A stretch of 64,000 nucleotides of DNA. Source: Mucilaginibacter sp. Its GTDB lineage: Bacteria > Bacteroidota > Bacteroidia > Sphingobacteriales > Sphingobacteriaceae. A model generated the notes under the pieces. The model saw nothing but the letters and a program-made list of their open reading frames with translations, did no database searches and was not told where the DNA came from. Position 1 is the first letter of the stretch; each line of letters starts with the position of its first letter. Location of the stretch: assembly GCF_025359345.1 (NCBI RefSeq), contig NZ_JANYGQ010000002.1, positions 21,948 through 85,947 on the forward strand, in the 5' to 3' direction. Of the stretch, positions 48,024-59,128 are shown piece by piece. The position numbers and the translations under genes are program-made.

Positions 48024-50828
48024 ATGGACTATCAATTTAAAGATATAGAGCAAAAGTGGCAAAAGTTTTGGGCTGATAACCAAACCTTTAAAGCTGACGA
48101 TAAAACCACTAAACCCAAGTACTATGTACTGGATATGTTCCCATACCCTTCGGGTGCCGGGCTGCATGTGGGCCACCCTCTGGGCTATATCGCATCCGAT
48201 ATTTTTGCGCGCTATAAAAGGCTGAAGGGTTTTAACGTGCTGCACCCTATGGGTTACGATAGCTTTGGCCTGCCGGCCGAGCAATATGCCATACAAACCG
48301 GGCAGCATCCGGCTATAACTACCGAGGCAAATATTGCTACCTACCGTCGCCAGCTTGACCAGATTGGCTTTTCGTTCGACTGGAGCCGCGAAGTACGCAC
48401 CAGCTCGCCCGATTATTATAAATGGACGCAATGGATTTTTATGCAGTTGTTCAACAGCTGGTATAATAAGGATGCTGATAAGGCCGAAAGCATTGATAAA
48501 CTGGTAAAACATTTTGAGCAAAATGGATCGGCCGGCATAAACGCCGTGTGCGATGACGAAATACAAAGCTTTACTGCTGATGAATGGAAGGCTATGAGCA
48601 ACCAGGAGCAGCAGGCAGAATTGTTAAAATACCGCCTTACTTACCTGCGCGAAAGTACCGTAAACTGGTGCCCGGCTCTTGGTACTGTGTTGGCTAACGA
48701 CGAAGTAAAAGACGGCTTTAGCGAACGCGGCGGCTACCCTGTTGAGCAAAAGAAAATGATGCAGTGGAGCATGCGCATAACCGCCTATGCTGACAGGCTT
48801 TTAAAAGGCCTTGACACCATTGACTGGCCGGAGCCTTTGAAAGAAATGCAAAGGAACTGGATTGGCAAAAGTGTAGGAGCCTTGGTGAGATTTCAACTTG
48901 AGAATGGAACTAATCTCCAATCTCCAACCTCTAATAACTATATTGAGGTTTTTACGACACGTGCCGACACCATTTTCGGAGCGTCGTTCCTGGTGCTTGC
49001 ACCTGAGCATGAGTTAGTGGCCGGGTTAACAACTGCTGAACAAAAGGCAGATATTGATAACTACATAGCCCAGGCAAAAAAGAAATCGGAATTGGAGCGC
49101 ATGTCGGATGCTAAAACGGTATCGGGCGCGTTTACCGGCAGCTACGCTATAAATCCGGTTGATGGCGCAAAAGTGCCTATCTGGATTGCCGACTATGTGC
49201 TTGCTGGTTATGGTACAGGAGCTGTTATGGCCGTGCCATCAGGCGACCAGCGCGATTACCTTTTTGCAAAGCACTATAACCTGCCGATCATACAAATCAT
49301 CGACATACAAAAAATAGAAACCGAGGCCGACCCGACTAAAGAAGGGCATTATGTAAACTCCGGTTTTATAAACGGTTTAACTTATAAAGAGGCAACCGCC
49401 GCAGTTATTGCGAAACTGGAAGAAGTTGGTGCGGGTAAAGCAAAAGTGAATTTTAGGATGCGCGATGCCATATTTGGCCGTCAGCGCTATTGGGGCGAGC
49501 CTGTGCCTGTTTATTTTAAAGATGAGCTGCCTTATTTAATAGCAGAAAAAGACCTGCCTTTGGTATTGCCCGAGGTAGATAAATATTTGCCCACCGAAGA
49601 CGGCGAGCCACCTTTGGCGCGTGCAAAAGACTGGAACTATAATGGCCACGAGTACGAACTAAGCACTATGCCCGGCTGGGCCGGCAGCAGCTGGTACTGG
49701 TTCAGGTATATGGATGCACAGAACGATGAGGCCTTTGCCTCGAAAGATGCGATTGAGTATTGGAAAGATGTTGACCTTTACATAGGCGGCAGCGAGCATG
49801 CCACTGGCCACCTGTTGTACAGTCGTTTCTGGAATAAATTTATGAAAGACATTGGCCTTGTTGCTGTGGAAGAACCTTTCAAAAAACTGATTAACCAGGG
49901 AATGATACAGGGGCGCAGCAATTTTGTGTACCGGGTAATTGACGAAGAAGGGCGCCCGACGAACACGCTCGTATCACACGGGTTGATTAAAGAGTACAAG
50001 ACATCGCCGCAGCACGTGGATGTGAACATTGTGGAGAACGAGGTATTAAACATTGCTAAATTTAAGCAATGGCGCCCCGAATATGCCGATGCCGAATTCA
50101 TTTTGGAAAACGGCAAATACATCTGCGGCGTTGAAGTCGAAAAAATGTCCAAATCAAAATTCAACGTGGTTAACCCCGATGATTTGATTTCACGCTACGG
50201 CGCCGACACCCTGCGGATGTACGAAATGTTCTTAGGCCCGTTGGAGCAAAGCAAACCATGGAACACCAACGGTATTGAGGGTGTGTTTAAGTTTTTACGC
50301 AAGTTCTGGCGGTTGTTTCATAATGATGCCTGGGAATTCAGCGTATCTGGAAACGAGCCATCAAAAGCTGAACTGAAGACTTTACATACCATTATCCGCA
50401 AGGTTGAAGAAGACGTGGAGCGTTTCTCGTTCAATACCTCTGTTTCCAGCTTTATGATTGCGGTAAATGAGCTTACGGCGCTTAAATCAAACAACAAGGC
50501 TATCTTAAATGATATGGTTATCATTCTTTCGCCGTATGCGCCGCATATTTGCGAGGAACTATGGACTTTTTTAGGCAACGAGGCGGGAACTTTATCCTAT
50601 ACATCATTTCCAAAATTCAACCCTGCTTATTTGGTAGAGGATGAGTTTGCTTACCCTATATCGATAAATGGCAAAACCAAGCTTAACCTTAACATTCCGC
50701 TTAGCCTTGAAGGGGCTGATGTGGAAGCTTTTGTTTTAGCCAGTGCCGACGTACAAAAATACCTTGACGGAAAAACACCAAGAAAAGTGATTGTAGTTAA
50801 AGGCAGGATTGTAAATATGGTGGTATAA
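48024..50828 (+). CDS. leuS: Leucyl-tRNA synthetase
   Basis: 934 residues, full length. It charges tRNA-Leu and edits misactivated residues. HIGH motif HVGH at 48-51, the editing domain ([16 protein letters not shown], about 306-470), [14 protein letters not shown], and KMSKS at 707-711, then the anticodon-binding helices and C-terminal domain. The Cys-rich zinc module seen in some LeuRS is not evident. At residues 295-306 an additional [12 protein letters not shown] segment is encoded by sequence of the family B heptad type. Start ATG 48024. Followed by a hairpin terminator. Confidence 0.97.
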   Translation: MDYQFKDIEQKWQKFWADNQTFKADDKTTKPKYYVLDMFPYPSGAGLHVGHPLGYIASDIFARYKRLKGFNVLHPMGYDSFGLPAEQYAIQTGQHPAITTEANIATYRRQLDQIGFSFDWSREVRTSSPDYYKWTQWIFMQLFNSWYNKDADKAESIDKLVKHFEQNGSAGINAVCDDEIQSFTADEWKAMSNQEQQAELLKYRLTYLRESTVNWCPALGTVLANDEVKDGFSERGGYPVEQKKMMQWSMRITAYADRLLKGLDTIDWPEPLKEMQRNWIGKSVGALVRFQLENGTNLQSPTSNNYIEVFTTRADTIFGASFLVLAPEHELVAGLTTAEQKADIDNYIAQAKKKSELERMSDAKTVSGAFTGSYAINPVDGAKVPIWIADYVLAGYGTGAVMAVPSGDQRDYLFAKHYNLPIIQIIDIQKIETEADPTKEGHYVNSGFINGLTYKEATAAVIAKLEEVGAGKAKVNFRMRDAIFGRQRYWGEPVPVYFKDELPYLIAEKDLPLVLPEVDKYLPTEDGEPPLARAKDWNYNGHEYELSTMPGWAGSSWYWFRYMDAQNDEAFASKDAIEYWKDVDLYIGGSEHATGHLLYSRFWNKFMKDIGLVAVEEPFKKLINQGMIQGRSNFVYRVIDEEGRPTNTLVSHGLIKEYKTSPQHVDVNIVENEVLNIAKFKQWRPEYADAEFILENGKYICGVEVEKMSKSKFNVVNPDDLISRYGADTLRMYEMFLGPLEQSKPWNTNGIEGVFKFLRKFWRLFHNDAWEFSVSGNEPSKAELKTLHTIIRKVEEDVERFSFNTSVSSFMIAVNELTALKSNNKAILNDMVIILSPYAPHICEELWTFLGNEAGTLSYTSFPKFNPAYLVEDEFAYPISINGKTKLNLNIPLSLEGADVEAFVLASADVQKYLDGKTPRKVIVVKGRIVNMVV
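48908..48940. repeat. Family B-like heptad sequence inside leuS
   Basis: CTAATCT, CCAATCT, CCAACCT, CTAATAA at a 7-nt period, the same motif as the intergenic inverted array at 29568-29598 (CTAATCTCTAA). It codes residues 295-306 at the start of the editing-domain region of LeuS. Confidence 0.6.
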
Positions 50829-50832
50829 TATT

Positions 50833-50869
50833 TTTTACCGGGCATGGTTTATTACCGTGCCCGGTAAAA
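50833..50869 (+). terminator. Hairpin terminator of leuS
   Basis: TTTTACCGGGCATGGT (50833-50848) pairs with ACCGTGCCCGGTAAAA (50854-50869) with one mismatch around TTATT. Lies 5 bases after the leuS stop. The following U-run is poor. Confidence 0.6.
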
Positions 50870-51329
50870 TACTTTCGTGCAATTGTCCTGTTTGTCCTGC
50901 TCCATTTGTATAGTGGGTACTAACTCAATCATCAAAATGGAAAGGAATCAAACAAACAGGTTCGCCGGAAAAATGGCGGTATTTCAATCGGAAATTTGCG
51001 ACTTATTTGCCTGTTACGTATATGGTTAACGCAAAAATTATTTGTATAGTACGGCAAAAAAAATATAGTTTAAAAAGCTGCCAGAAGTAAAAAACCATGA
51101 ATATTTTTGGCAAATAAACTCTATTAAAGCCAATGTTCATGTCCTCCGAAAGCCACAAAAAAACAAGCAAAAACACAGTTCAAACCATCTTTAACCCGCG
51201 GCTGATGTTGTATATCAGACACTAAGCTTTGCAACTAAGTTGTTACACTTAAAGTTCATTGTTAAATAATCACACTTTGCCTGTAACATTTCATCTATTT
51301 TCGCCTCCAATTACCAAAATCATTAAAAA
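50870..51329. other. 460-base gap before a TonB-dependent receptor gene
   Basis: No gene seen. A TATTTTCG element, one mismatch from TAnnTTTG, lies at about 51295-51302, some 27 bases before the receptor ATG. A long untranslated or regulatory region is possible, but no known riboswitch pattern is recognised. Confidence 0.4.
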
Positions 51330-53855
51330 ATGAAACGTTTTTACATAATTATAGCAATTTTATGCTCTTTTATCACCGCTAAGGCCCAAATAGGCCTGGG
51401 AGGTGGCGGATCGACGACGGTCGGAAAAATTTCCGGTAACGTAATCGATTCCCTTACTAAAAAACCGATGGACTATGCATCTGTTGGTTTGTACCGCAGT
51501 GGTGGTAAGGCGCCCATTACCGGTGTTATTACCGACGAAAAAGGAAACTTCAGACTTGACAACGTTAAGCCCGGTAATTACAAAGTGGTGATAACTTTTA
51601 TCGGCTATCCTGATAAAGTTATCGACCCGGTAGTAACTACAGCCGCAAAACCTGATAACAATATGGGTGTCATTTCTGTTCCTCCAAGCTCAAAGGTGCT
51701 CAAGGAAGTACAGATTCAGGGTCAGTCTGCCCTGATCGAAAACAAAATTGATAAGATTGTTTACAATGCTGAAAAGGATATTACCGCTGCAGGTGGTAAC
51801 GCTACCGATTTATTGGGTAAAGTTCCATTGGTAACGGTTGACATTAACGGTAACGTATCAGTACGCGGCGATGCCAACGTACGTGTGCTTATCAACGGCA
51901 AACCATCAGGCGCTACATCAACCAGCTTATCTGATGTGTTGAAAGCCATCCCGGCTTCGCAAATCAAAAGCATTGAAGTTATCACCTCGCCATCGGCAAA
52001 GTATGACGCAGAAGGTTCAGCAGGTATTATCAACATCATAACCAAGCAAAAAAATGTTTCAGGCATCAGCGGTTCGGTTAGTGCAGCTGTAGGTACCAGG
52101 CAAAACAACGGTAACTTTAACCTTGGTTACAACAAAAACCGCTTTAGCCTTAATGCTAATATAGGCGGTAACTTAACCTGGCCGCAAACTTCAACCATCG
52201 ACCAGATGATTGAGCTTGGTGATGCAACCAACTCAACCTCGCATGGAACAAGCAGGGTTACCAGGCACGCCAGCAACAGCTCGATAAGCGCTAACTATGA
52301 ATTTAACGCATTTAACAGTATCAATTCATCGTTTAAGCTGCTCGATTTTAACTTTAACACTAACAGCAATACCCATACTTTCGGTGCAAATCCGTTCCAA
52401 GGGCCGTATGTTTATGATTTACACTCGACTCAGCACAACGAATTCAGCAATTTTGACTGGAACTTTGATTATACCCACAAGTTTAAAAAAGAAGGCGAAG
52501 AGCTTGATTTATCAACCCAATGGAGCCATGGCACAGGTACTACAAACTATACCAACCTTTTTTCAACTCAATTCAATCCGAATGTGAAAAATAATATTGC
52601 CGGGCTTAATAATGAATTTACCCTGCAGGGTGATTATACTTTGCCAATAAACAAAGTGTTTAAATTAGAAGCTGGTGGTAAAGGCATTTTCAGAAGGATA
52701 AACAGTACTTCGGACTATTATTCATACGATTATACTCAGGTGAATAACGATCCTAACGCTAATTTCTACTTTGATAACGTGTTATCAAACATTTACAAAT
52801 ATAATCAAAACGTTGTTGCGGGTTATTCTGTTTTCACAATTACCCTGCCTAAAAAATGGTCGATACTGGCAGGTATGAGGTTAGAGAACACCAGCATACA
52901 TGGCGACCCGGAATCGTTAAGCCAGGAAGTACAGCCATTTAACCAAACATATCTTACAGTGGTACCCAGCTTAACTATTCAAAAACAGCTAACCACCACA
53001 CAAACTATTAAGCTGGCTTATAGCAAGCGTATAACACGCCCAAGCCTGCAGTTTTTAAACCCTTTTGTTAACAAAAGCAACTCACAGGCATGGCAGGTTG
53101 GTAACCCGCAGCTAAGCCCCGAAGTTTCGCAGACTTTAGAGGTTGATTATAATTCGTTTATCGGTACTTCTATCTTAAATGTGTCGGCGTATTACAAACA
53201 TACTGCTGGCCTCATCGAGGGCATTGGCGCACCGTACCAACCTTACGGACCTGATTCAACTACCATATCGTTAACCAGGTTTCAAAACGTAGGTGCCAAT
53301 AATTCCTTCGGTGGCAGCATCTTCGGAACTATTAACCCTTTCAAAGCATTGACAATTATTATGAACATCAATGCCTACACTTATAAACCCGACCCTACAG
53401 GTTTATTCAGCAAGGATAAATCACAAAACGGAACTTACATACAGTATGGCGGATTCGTAAGGGCAAGCCTTAACCTGCCAAAAGATTATGTGGTTGAAAC
53501 ATTTGCTTTCGGCAGCTCGCCACGTCACACCTTGCAAGGAACGACCTCAAACTTCAGCATATTTGGTATAGGCGCCAAGAAACAGCTGATGCAAAAGAGG
53601 CTTGCTATTGGACTTAACGTAATCGAACCGTTCCACGCGAACAAAAACTTCACTACTAATTTAAGTAGCCCGGGTTACAAGCAGTATAGCAACTTCCAGT
53701 TGCCGTTCCGCTCGTACGGTATAACATTCAGCTACAGCTTTGGTAAGTTAAGCTTCAGCAACCCTAATGCTCCTAAGAAAGGCGTTAACAACGACGACTT
53801 GAAACAAGGCGACCAGGGTGGTGGCGGTGGCGCACCTGCCGGCGGCGGAAGATAA
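51330..53855 (+). CDS. TonB-dependent receptor-like outer-membrane protein
   Basis: 841 residues. Signal peptide (cleavage near TAKAQ), a carboxypeptidase-regulatory-like beta-sandwich (about 33-115: KISGNVIDSLTKKPMDYASV), a plug domain (about 140-250: DLLGKVPLVTVDINGNVSVRG, IEVITSPSAKYDAEGSAGIINI), then a barrel of the OMP_b-brl_3 type. It ends with a 20-residue Gly-rich tail instead of the usual terminal aromatic strand, so the C-terminus extends beyond the barrel. Transports or binds an unknown ligand; needs a TonB system such as that at the window start. No SusD partner is adjacent. Confidence 0.88.
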   Translation: MKRFYIIIAILCSFITAKAQIGLGGGGSTTVGKISGNVIDSLTKKPMDYASVGLYRSGGKAPITGVITDEKGNFRLDNVKPGNYKVVITFIGYPDKVIDPVVTTAAKPDNNMGVISVPPSSKVLKEVQIQGQSALIENKIDKIVYNAEKDITAAGGNATDLLGKVPLVTVDINGNVSVRGDANVRVLINGKPSGATSTSLSDVLKAIPASQIKSIEVITSPSAKYDAEGSAGIINIITKQKNVSGISGSVSAAVGTRQNNGNFNLGYNKNRFSLNANIGGNLTWPQTSTIDQMIELGDATNSTSHGTSRVTRHASNSSISANYEFNAFNSINSSFKLLDFNFNTNSNTHTFGANPFQGPYVYDLHSTQHNEFSNFDWNFDYTHKFKKEGEELDLSTQWSHGTGTTNYTNLFSTQFNPNVKNNIAGLNNEFTLQGDYTLPINKVFKLEAGGKGIFRRINSTSDYYSYDYTQVNNDPNANFYFDNVLSNIYKYNQNVVAGYSVFTITLPKKWSILAGMRLENTSIHGDPESLSQEVQPFNQTYLTVVPSLTIQKQLTTTQTIKLAYSKRITRPSLQFLNPFVNKSNSQAWQVGNPQLSPEVSQTLEVDYNSFIGTSILNVSAYYKHTAGLIEGIGAPYQPYGPDSTTISLTRFQNVGANNSFGGSIFGTINPFKALTIIMNINAYTYKPDPTGLFSKDKSQNGTYIQYGGFVRASLNLPKDYVVETFAFGSSPRHTLQGTTSNFSIFGIGAKKQLMQKRLAIGLNVIEPFHANKNFTTNLSSPGYKQYSNFQLPFRSYGITFSYSFGKLSFSNPNAPKKGVNNDDLKQGDQGGGGGAPAGGGR

Positions 53856-53865
53856 TTCCGAAGAA

Positions 53866-53890
53866 AGAGTCAAGAACCAAGAATCAAGGT
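53866..53890. repeat. Family D heptad array
   Basis: GAGTCAA, GAACCAA, GAATCAA, GGTAAAA at 7 nt. Directly downstream of the receptor gene and directly before its terminator. Confidence 0.7.
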
Positions 53891-53935
53891 AAAAAAGCAG
53901 AAGGCCGGGGAAATTTCTCCGGCCTTCTGCTTTTT
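53891..53935 (+). terminator. Strong intrinsic terminator of the receptor gene
   Basis: AAAAGCAGAAGGCCGG (53893-53908) pairs perfectly over 16 bp with 53919-53934 around a 10-nt loop, with A-run before and T-run after. Confidence 0.9.
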
Positions 53936-54171
53936 AATGTGTTTCCATCTGCTGTCGCGAGTTTAGCGCAAGGTAACCGGGGTATAATGTGGTTCAAGCT
54001 CTCAGCTTCCCATACAAATCTTACAAATATGTCATTGCCGCGCTCGTTCCTTACAGCAATGACAAATTTTTTAACACTCTGTAATACCTCGTTTTTTACC
54101 GTCAAACCACCGTCATTTCCATCCCCAAAACAAATTAGCCGCCCGTTTTTTCGTATCTTTATATAAGCATT
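53936..54171. other. Gap before the GNAT gene with a MITE end relic
   Basis: Contains GTCATTGC (54031-54038) and its complement GCAATGAC (54056-54063), with CTCGTTCCTTACAG between them, like the fused ends of the MITE-like element. A TATCTTTA sequence (about 54152-54159) may be the GNAT promoter. A minus-strand frame across this gap is not credible. Confidence 0.45.
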
Positions 54172-54678
54172 ATGAAAATTGTTGAACTTACTGCCGGGCA
54201 TAATTATAACTACAAAGAATTTATTTTAAAAGGGTTAAAAGCGCATCCTGATGCCTTTCGGATTAGCCCGGTGGACGAGGTGAACGAACCCTTTCCTACA
54301 ACAGGTAACCCGTACAGTTTTACCCTGGGCGCAATAAATGATGACAATACACTTGCAGGCGTGGTGAGCTTTAAAACAGAAACCGCTAACCGGGAGAAAC
54401 TGATGCATAAAGGTTTGTTATTCCGAATGTACGTATCTGCTGAAAATGCGGGCAAAGGGGTAGGGCGGAAGCTGGTGGAGCACTTGCTTGCACGGGTTAG
54501 GGAACTGGACGATATTGAACAGGTTAACTTAACCGTAGTTGCGACAAATGAAAATGCGATACGACTTTATACAACATTTGGATTTGAGATTTTCAGTTTT
54601 GAAAAAAGAGCTATTAAATTAAAAGATACTTACCTGGACGAAAATGCCATGGTATTATTCACAAAACCTGTTTTATAA
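54172..54678 (+). CDS. GNAT family N-acetyltransferase
   Basis: 168 residues, single GNAT domain. The acetyl-CoA pyrophosphate loop is visible as AGKGVGRKL near residues 95-103, preceded by the beta4 strand LLFRMYVSAEN and followed by VNLTVVATNENAIRLYTTFGFEIF, the usual motif B. Transfers an acyl group to an amine; substrate unknown. Cytoplasmic. Followed 68 bases later by msrB on the same strand, but there is no functional link. Confidence 0.9.
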   Translation: MKIVELTAGHNYNYKEFILKGLKAHPDAFRISPVDEVNEPFPTTGNPYSFTLGAINDDNTLAGVVSFKTETANREKLMHKGLLFRMYVSAENAGKGVGRKLVEHLLARVRELDDIEQVNLTVVATNENAIRLYTTFGFEIFSFEKRAIKLKDTYLDENAMVLFTKPVL

Positions 54679-54746
54679 AACCGGCGACCTGTTTTAAGGT
54701 TGTTATAAACACCTGGGATTAGTAATTATTAAAATTAAAAACGAAA

Positions 54747-55112
54747 ATGAACTACAATAAATTAACACCCGAAGAAGAATATATCATCCTGCATAAAGGC
54801 ACTGAACGCCCGTTTACCGGCGAATTATTAAGCAATAAAGCACAAGGCCTTTATGTGTGCAAGCGCTGTGATACGCCGCTATACACTTCCGAATCGAAAT
54901 TTGAATCGCATTGCGGCTGGCCGAGTTTCGACGACGAGATTCCGGGTGCTGTAAAACGCGTTCCGGACGCTGATGGCCGCCGGGTTGAAATTGTTTGTGC
55001 CAACTGCGGCGCCCACCTGGGCCACGTTTTTGAGGGCGAATATTTAACACCCAAAAATGTGCGCCATTGCGTTAATTCCGTATCGATGAAATTTGTGCCG
55101 AAAGCGGATTAA
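54747..55112 (+). CDS. msrB: Peptide-methionine (R)-S-oxide reductase
   Basis: 121 residues. Zinc-binding CxxC pairs Cys38/Cys41 and Cys84/Cys87, substrate pocket SHCGWPSF (54-61) and catalytic Cys108 in [11 protein letters not shown]. No signal peptide, so a cytoplasmic repair enzyme for oxidised methionine. The N-terminal motif [14 protein letters not shown] is the standard start of the family. Cys56 is a candidate resolving residue. Monocistronic or cotranscribed with the GNAT gene. Confidence 0.97.
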   Translation: MNYNKLTPEEEYIILHKGTERPFTGELLSNKAQGLYVCKRCDTPLYTSESKFESHCGWPSFDDEIPGAVKRVPDADGRRVEIVCANCGAHLGHVFEGEYLTPKNVRHCVNSVSMKFVPKAD

Positions 55113-55553
55113 TCGACGTTGAAAAAAGTTAATTTAACCTACCCCGAGATTTTTTTTAACATAGGATTTTAACACCTTTTATGCAGCGAAAATCGCCCAG
55201 TGATAATATGCCCATATCTTTTGTGCATAACTTATAGGGGGTGTTAAAAACTTAAAGTATCATCATAAAACAGCATAGCCTATATTTGATTATAAGTTCG
55301 TTCAACACTATCTATTGTTACCGGATTTCTAGCCGGTAACGGGAAAAACGAAGCCACGTAAAATTGTGGTTTTTGGTACACAGGTTAAAATAGTTTGGCG
55401 GGGATGAGTGAGTTGATAATTAAGTAGTTAGTAGCAGTAAATTAGGTTTACAGCTCGCCAGCAAAACTAACGCTATGGAATTGTTGTCGCCCATTGTTAA
55501 CGGGGCGGTAAGTTAAAAAAGTGAAGATAAGAACTTGTAAATATTAGGAGCGC
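55113..55553. promoter_or_regulatory. Long structured leader region of nrdB-nrdA
   Basis: 441 bases. Exact TATATTTG at 55281-55288 suggests a start site near 55295 and a leader of about 260 bases. Within it GTTACCGG (55317-55324) pairs with CCGGTAAC (55333-55340), and CCAC/GTGG pairs near 55353-55372. An AGGAG at 55546-55550 lies just before the nrdB ATG. No known riboswitch class is recognised. Confidence 0.4.
55305..55320. promoter_or_regulatory. NrdR-box-like sequence
   Basis: ACACTATCTATTGTTA agrees with the NrdR consensus ACACWATATATWGTGT at 13 of 16 positions. A second box at the usual spacing is not convincing; a weak candidate overlaps the TATATTTG element. It lies downstream of the presumed transcription start, where a repressor could act. 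Confidence 0.3.
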
Positions 55554-56525
55554 ATGGAACAGGAAACAGAGTTATTGCTGAGGGAAAACAAAGACCGTTT
55601 TGTTATACTTCCAATCAAATATCCCGCAATTTGGGAGATGTACAAAAAGTGCGAAGCCAGTTTCTGGACCGCCGAGGAAATTGACCTTGGCGACGATATG
55701 AAATACTGGGACGCAATGAATGATGGGGAGCGCCACTTTATATCGCACATACTTGCTTTTTTTGCTGCCAGCGATGGTATTGTAAACGAAAACCTGGCCA
55801 TAAATTTTATGAGCGAGGTGCAACTGCCCGAAGCCCGCTGTTTCTATGGTTTCCAGATCATGATGGAAAACATCCACTCCGAAACATACGCATTGCTGAT
55901 TGATACTTATATAAAAGATCCTGCAGAAAAAGATCGCCTGTTTCATGCAATAGATACAGTGCCTTGCGTAGGTAAGAAAGCACAATGGGCATTACGCTGG
56001 ATAAACAACGGAACTTTTGCTGAGCGTTTAATTGCATTTGCCGCCGTTGAAGGTATTTTCTTCTCGGGTAGTTTTTGCTCTATATTCTGGTTAAAGAAAC
56101 GCGGCCTGATGCCGGGCTTAACCTTCAGTAATGAACTGATATCTCGTGACGAAGGCATGCACTGCGAATTTGCTTGCCTGCTTTATCGCATGCTGGAAAA
56201 TAAACTGTCGCAGGAAGCAGCTACTGCTATCATTACTGATGCTGTTGAGATAGAAAAAGAATTTGTAAGCGATGCCTTGCCGGTTAGCCTGATAGGTATG
56301 AACGCCAAGCTAATGGGCCAGTATATTGAATTTGTGGCCGACAGGTGGTTAGGTGAATTGGGCTACGATAAAGTTTACGGCGCATCAAATCCATTCGATT
56401 TTATGGAAATGATATCGCTGCAGGGAAAGACAAACTTCTTCGAAAAAAGGGTAGGAGATTACCAAAAGAGTGGTGTGCTAAACTCACAAGAAAGCAAATC
56501 GTTTTCGTTAGATGAAGATTTTTAG
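55554..56525 (+). CDS. nrdB: Ribonucleotide reductase class Ia beta subunit
   Basis: 323 residues. Carries the diiron/tyrosyl radical cofactor for ribonucleotide reduction. Ligand pattern: ENIHSETY with Glu105, His108 and Tyr112 (four residues after the His, as for the radical tyrosine of E. coli R2), and RDEGMHCEF as the second E-x-x-H. Start ATG 55554 with AGGAG (55546-55550) three bases upstream, an unusual strong SD here. The gene order is beta before alpha. nrdA follows after 152 bases containing a family B array. Confidence 0.95.
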   Translation: MEQETELLLRENKDRFVILPIKYPAIWEMYKKCEASFWTAEEIDLGDDMKYWDAMNDGERHFISHILAFFAASDGIVNENLAINFMSEVQLPEARCFYGFQIMMENIHSETYALLIDTYIKDPAEKDRLFHAIDTVPCVGKKAQWALRWINNGTFAERLIAFAAVEGIFFSGSFCSIFWLKKRGLMPGLTFSNELISRDEGMHCEFACLLYRMLENKLSQEAATAIITDAVEIEKEFVSDALPVSLIGMNAKLMGQYIEFVADRWLGELGYDKVYGASNPFDFMEMISLQGKTNFFEKRVGDYQKSGVLNSQESKSFSLDEDF

Positions 56526-56530
56526 TTTCG

Positions 56531-56558
56531 TGATTAGAGGCTGGAGATTAGAGGATAG
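56531..56558. repeat. Family B heptad array after nrdB
   Basis: TTAGAGG, CTGGAGA, TTAGAGG, ATAGAAA units at 7 nt, starting 6 bases after the nrdB stop. Confidence 0.65.
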
Positions 56559-56677
56559 AAAAAAGGAAAATAAAGAAAGCGAAATCTGTGTAATCGTTTT
56601 CAAATAGGTGAAATCATAGTAATAGTAGTTAAACAATCAACCTGCCCGGTGGCAGAAAGTTAAAAAGGGGGTCAAAC

Positions 56678-59050
56678 ATGTTTGTAGTAAAAAGAGACGG
56701 AAAAAGAGAATCGGTAAAATTTGACAAGATTACGGCACGCATTGAAAAGTTGTGTTATGGGTTTCACCTTGTCGACCCGATTGATGTAGCCAAAAAAGTA
56801 ATTGAAGGTTTGTTTGACGGCGTAACCACTTCTGAGCTTGACAACCTGGCCGCAGAAACTGCCGCTTCGTTAACAACCAAACATCCTGATTACGCTTTGC
56901 TGGCGTCGCGTATTGCAGTATCAAACCTGCACAAAAACACCATCAAATCGTTTTCGGAAACCATGCGTTTGCTGCATGAGTACATCGACCCTAAAACAGG
57001 CAAGGATGCATCGTTAATTGCTGACGACGTTTGGGAAGTAATTGAGAAAAACGCCGAGCTTTTAGACAGCAGCATTATTTACGACCGCGATTTCGGTTTT
57101 GATTACTTCGGTTTCAAAACGCTTGAAAAATCATACTTGCTGAAGTTAAACGGCAAAATAGCTGAACGCCCTCAGCACTTGTTTATGCGCGTATCGGTTG
57201 GTATACATAAAGAGGACGTAGAAAGCGCCATCAAAACATACAACCTGATGAGCGAGCGCTGGTTTACCCACGCAACCCCAACCTTGTTTAACGCAGGTAC
57301 CCCAAAACCACAGATGTCATCGTGCTTCTTATTGACCATGAAGGACGACAGCATTGACGGGATATATGACACCCTTAAGCAAACTGCTAAAATATCACAA
57401 AGCGCAGGCGGTATAGGCCTGAGCATACATAATGTAAGGGCTACAGGCTCATACATTAGCGGCACAAACGGCACCAGCAATGGTATTATCCCAATGCTGC
57501 GTGTGTTTAACGATACTGCCCGTTACGTTGACCAGGGCGGTGGCAAGCGTAAAGGTGCGTTCGCAATCTACCTTGAGCCTTGGCATGCAGATGTTTTTGA
57601 ATTCCTTGATCTCCGCAAAAACCATGGTAAAGAAGAAATGCGTGCCCGCGACTTGTTCTATGCCCTTTGGGTATCTGACTTGTTTATGGAGCGCGTAGAA
57701 GCTAACGAGGACTGGAGCCTATTCTGCCCGCACGAAGCACCGGGACTTGCCGATTGCTGGGGTAAAGACTTTGAAAAACTATACAAAAAATACGAAGCAG
57801 AAGGCCGTGCCCGCAAAGTGGTAAAAGCACAAGAACTTTGGTTTGCGATATTAGATTCGCAGGTTGAAACCGGTACACCTTATTTGTTGTACAAGGATGC
57901 TGCCAACGGCAAATCGAACCAGCAAAATTTGGGCACTATAAAAAGCTCGAACCTTTGCACTGAAATTATAGAGTACACATCGGCTGATGAAATCGCAGTT
58001 TGTAACCTGGCGTCGCTTGCATTGCCACGCTACATAAAAGACGGTATTTTCGATCACGATAAATTATACGAAGTAACCTACCAGGCTACTCTAAATCTTA
58101 ACAAGATAATCGACGGTAACTATTACCCGGTTGAAGAGGCAGAACGCTCAAACTTACGCCACCGCCCAATAGGCTTAGGTGTACAGGGTTTGGCCGATGC
58201 ATTCATCCAGCTGCGTATGCCGTTTGAAAGCGAAGAAGCTAAAAAACTGAACAAAGAGATATTTGAAACCATCTACTTTGCGGCAATGACAGCTTCGAAA
58301 GACCTTGCTATAAAAGACGGTCCTTACGAAACATTTAAAGGCTCGCCATTATCAAAAGGACAGTTCCAGTTTGATTTGTGGAAAGTAAAACCGGAAAGCG
58401 GCCGTTGGGATTGGGAAAACCTGCGTTTAGATGTGATGAACCATGGCGTGCGTAACTCACTGTTAGTAGCGCCAATGCCAACTGCATCAACCAGCCAGAT
58501 ATTGGGCAACAACGAATGCTTTGAGCCATATACCTCGAACATCTACACCCGCAGGGTATTAAGCGGTGAGTTTATCATCGTAAACAAATACCTGTTGCGC
58601 GATTTGGTGAACCGCGGATTGTGGGATACCGCAATGAAAGACAAAATCATCACTGCAAATGGTTCAATCCAGGATATTGCTGAAATACCTGCTGATGTAA
58701 AAGAACTGTACAAAACAGTTTGGGAAATTAAGATGCGTACCATCATCGATATGGCTGCCGACCGTGGCGCTTATATCTGCCAGTCGCAATCGCTTAACCT
58801 GTTCATCAACTCGCCAAATGCAAGCAAACTTACCTCGATGCACTTCTATGCATGGAAGAAAGGCCTTAAAACAGGTATGTATTACCTGCGTACACAGGCA
58901 GCATCACAAGCGGTTAAATTTACAGTTGAAAACCAGGGCGGCAAAAACATGGATGCCGTTATACCGGAAGTGGTTGCCGAACTAAGCAACGACGTACCTG
59001 CCGGCCCAAGCTGCTCTATGGAAGAAGGTTGCGTAACCTGCTCCGCATAA
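56678..59050 (+). CDS. nrdA: Ribonucleotide reductase class Ia alpha subunit
   Basis: 790 residues. N-terminal ATP-cone ([18 protein letters not shown], about 1-95) for allosteric activity control, then the barrel with the redox Cys in PQMSSCFLL, the catalytic NLCTEII Cys, the partner Cys in EIAVCNL, and the C-terminal relay pair GCVTCSA. Reduces ribonucleoside diphosphates using the radical from NrdB and thioredoxin/glutaredoxin. AAGGGGG lies about 7 bases before the ATG, an SD-like site. Same operon as nrdB. Followed by a hairpin built from family C units. Confidence 0.97.
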   Translation: MFVVKRDGKRESVKFDKITARIEKLCYGFHLVDPIDVAKKVIEGLFDGVTTSELDNLAAETAASLTTKHPDYALLASRIAVSNLHKNTIKSFSETMRLLHEYIDPKTGKDASLIADDVWEVIEKNAELLDSSIIYDRDFGFDYFGFKTLEKSYLLKLNGKIAERPQHLFMRVSVGIHKEDVESAIKTYNLMSERWFTHATPTLFNAGTPKPQMSSCFLLTMKDDSIDGIYDTLKQTAKISQSAGGIGLSIHNVRATGSYISGTNGTSNGIIPMLRVFNDTARYVDQGGGKRKGAFAIYLEPWHADVFEFLDLRKNHGKEEMRARDLFYALWVSDLFMERVEANEDWSLFCPHEAPGLADCWGKDFEKLYKKYEAEGRARKVVKAQELWFAILDSQVETGTPYLLYKDAANGKSNQQNLGTIKSSNLCTEIIEYTSADEIAVCNLASLALPRYIKDGIFDHDKLYEVTYQATLNLNKIIDGNYYPVEEAERSNLRHRPIGLGVQGLADAFIQLRMPFESEEAKKLNKEIFETIYFAAMTASKDLAIKDGPYETFKGSPLSKGQFQFDLWKVKPESGRWDWENLRLDVMNHGVRNSLLVAPMPTASTSQILGNNECFEPYTSNIYTRRVLSGEFIIVNKYLLRDLVNRGLWDTAMKDKIITANGSIQDIAEIPADVKELYKTVWEIKMRTIIDMAADRGAYICQSQSLNLFINSPNASKLTSMHFYAWKKGLKTGMYYLRTQAASQAVKFTVENQGGKNMDAVIPEVVAELSNDVPAGPSCSMEEGCVTCSA

Positions 59051-59056
59051 GTTTTT

Positions 59057-59128
59057 AAGAAGTCCGGAAAGACCGGAAGTCTGTAAAGTCCGAAAGTTTG
59101 AATTTCATATTCATACTTTCGGGCTTTT
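59057..59128 (+). terminator. Family C array forming a hairpin terminator after nrdA
   Basis: AAGTCCGG, AAAGACCGG, AAGTCTGT, AAAGTCCG, AAAGTTTG units (8-9 nt) end in arm 59090-59103 (CCGAAAGTTTGAAT). It pairs with 59109-59122 at 13 of 14 positions, followed by CTTTT. Repeat array and terminator appear to be one object here. Confidence 0.6.

Noticed and set aside
53884..54201. 105-codon minus-strand frame
   Set aside because: Crosses a strong terminator and a MITE relic and overlaps the GNAT start; not a gene.
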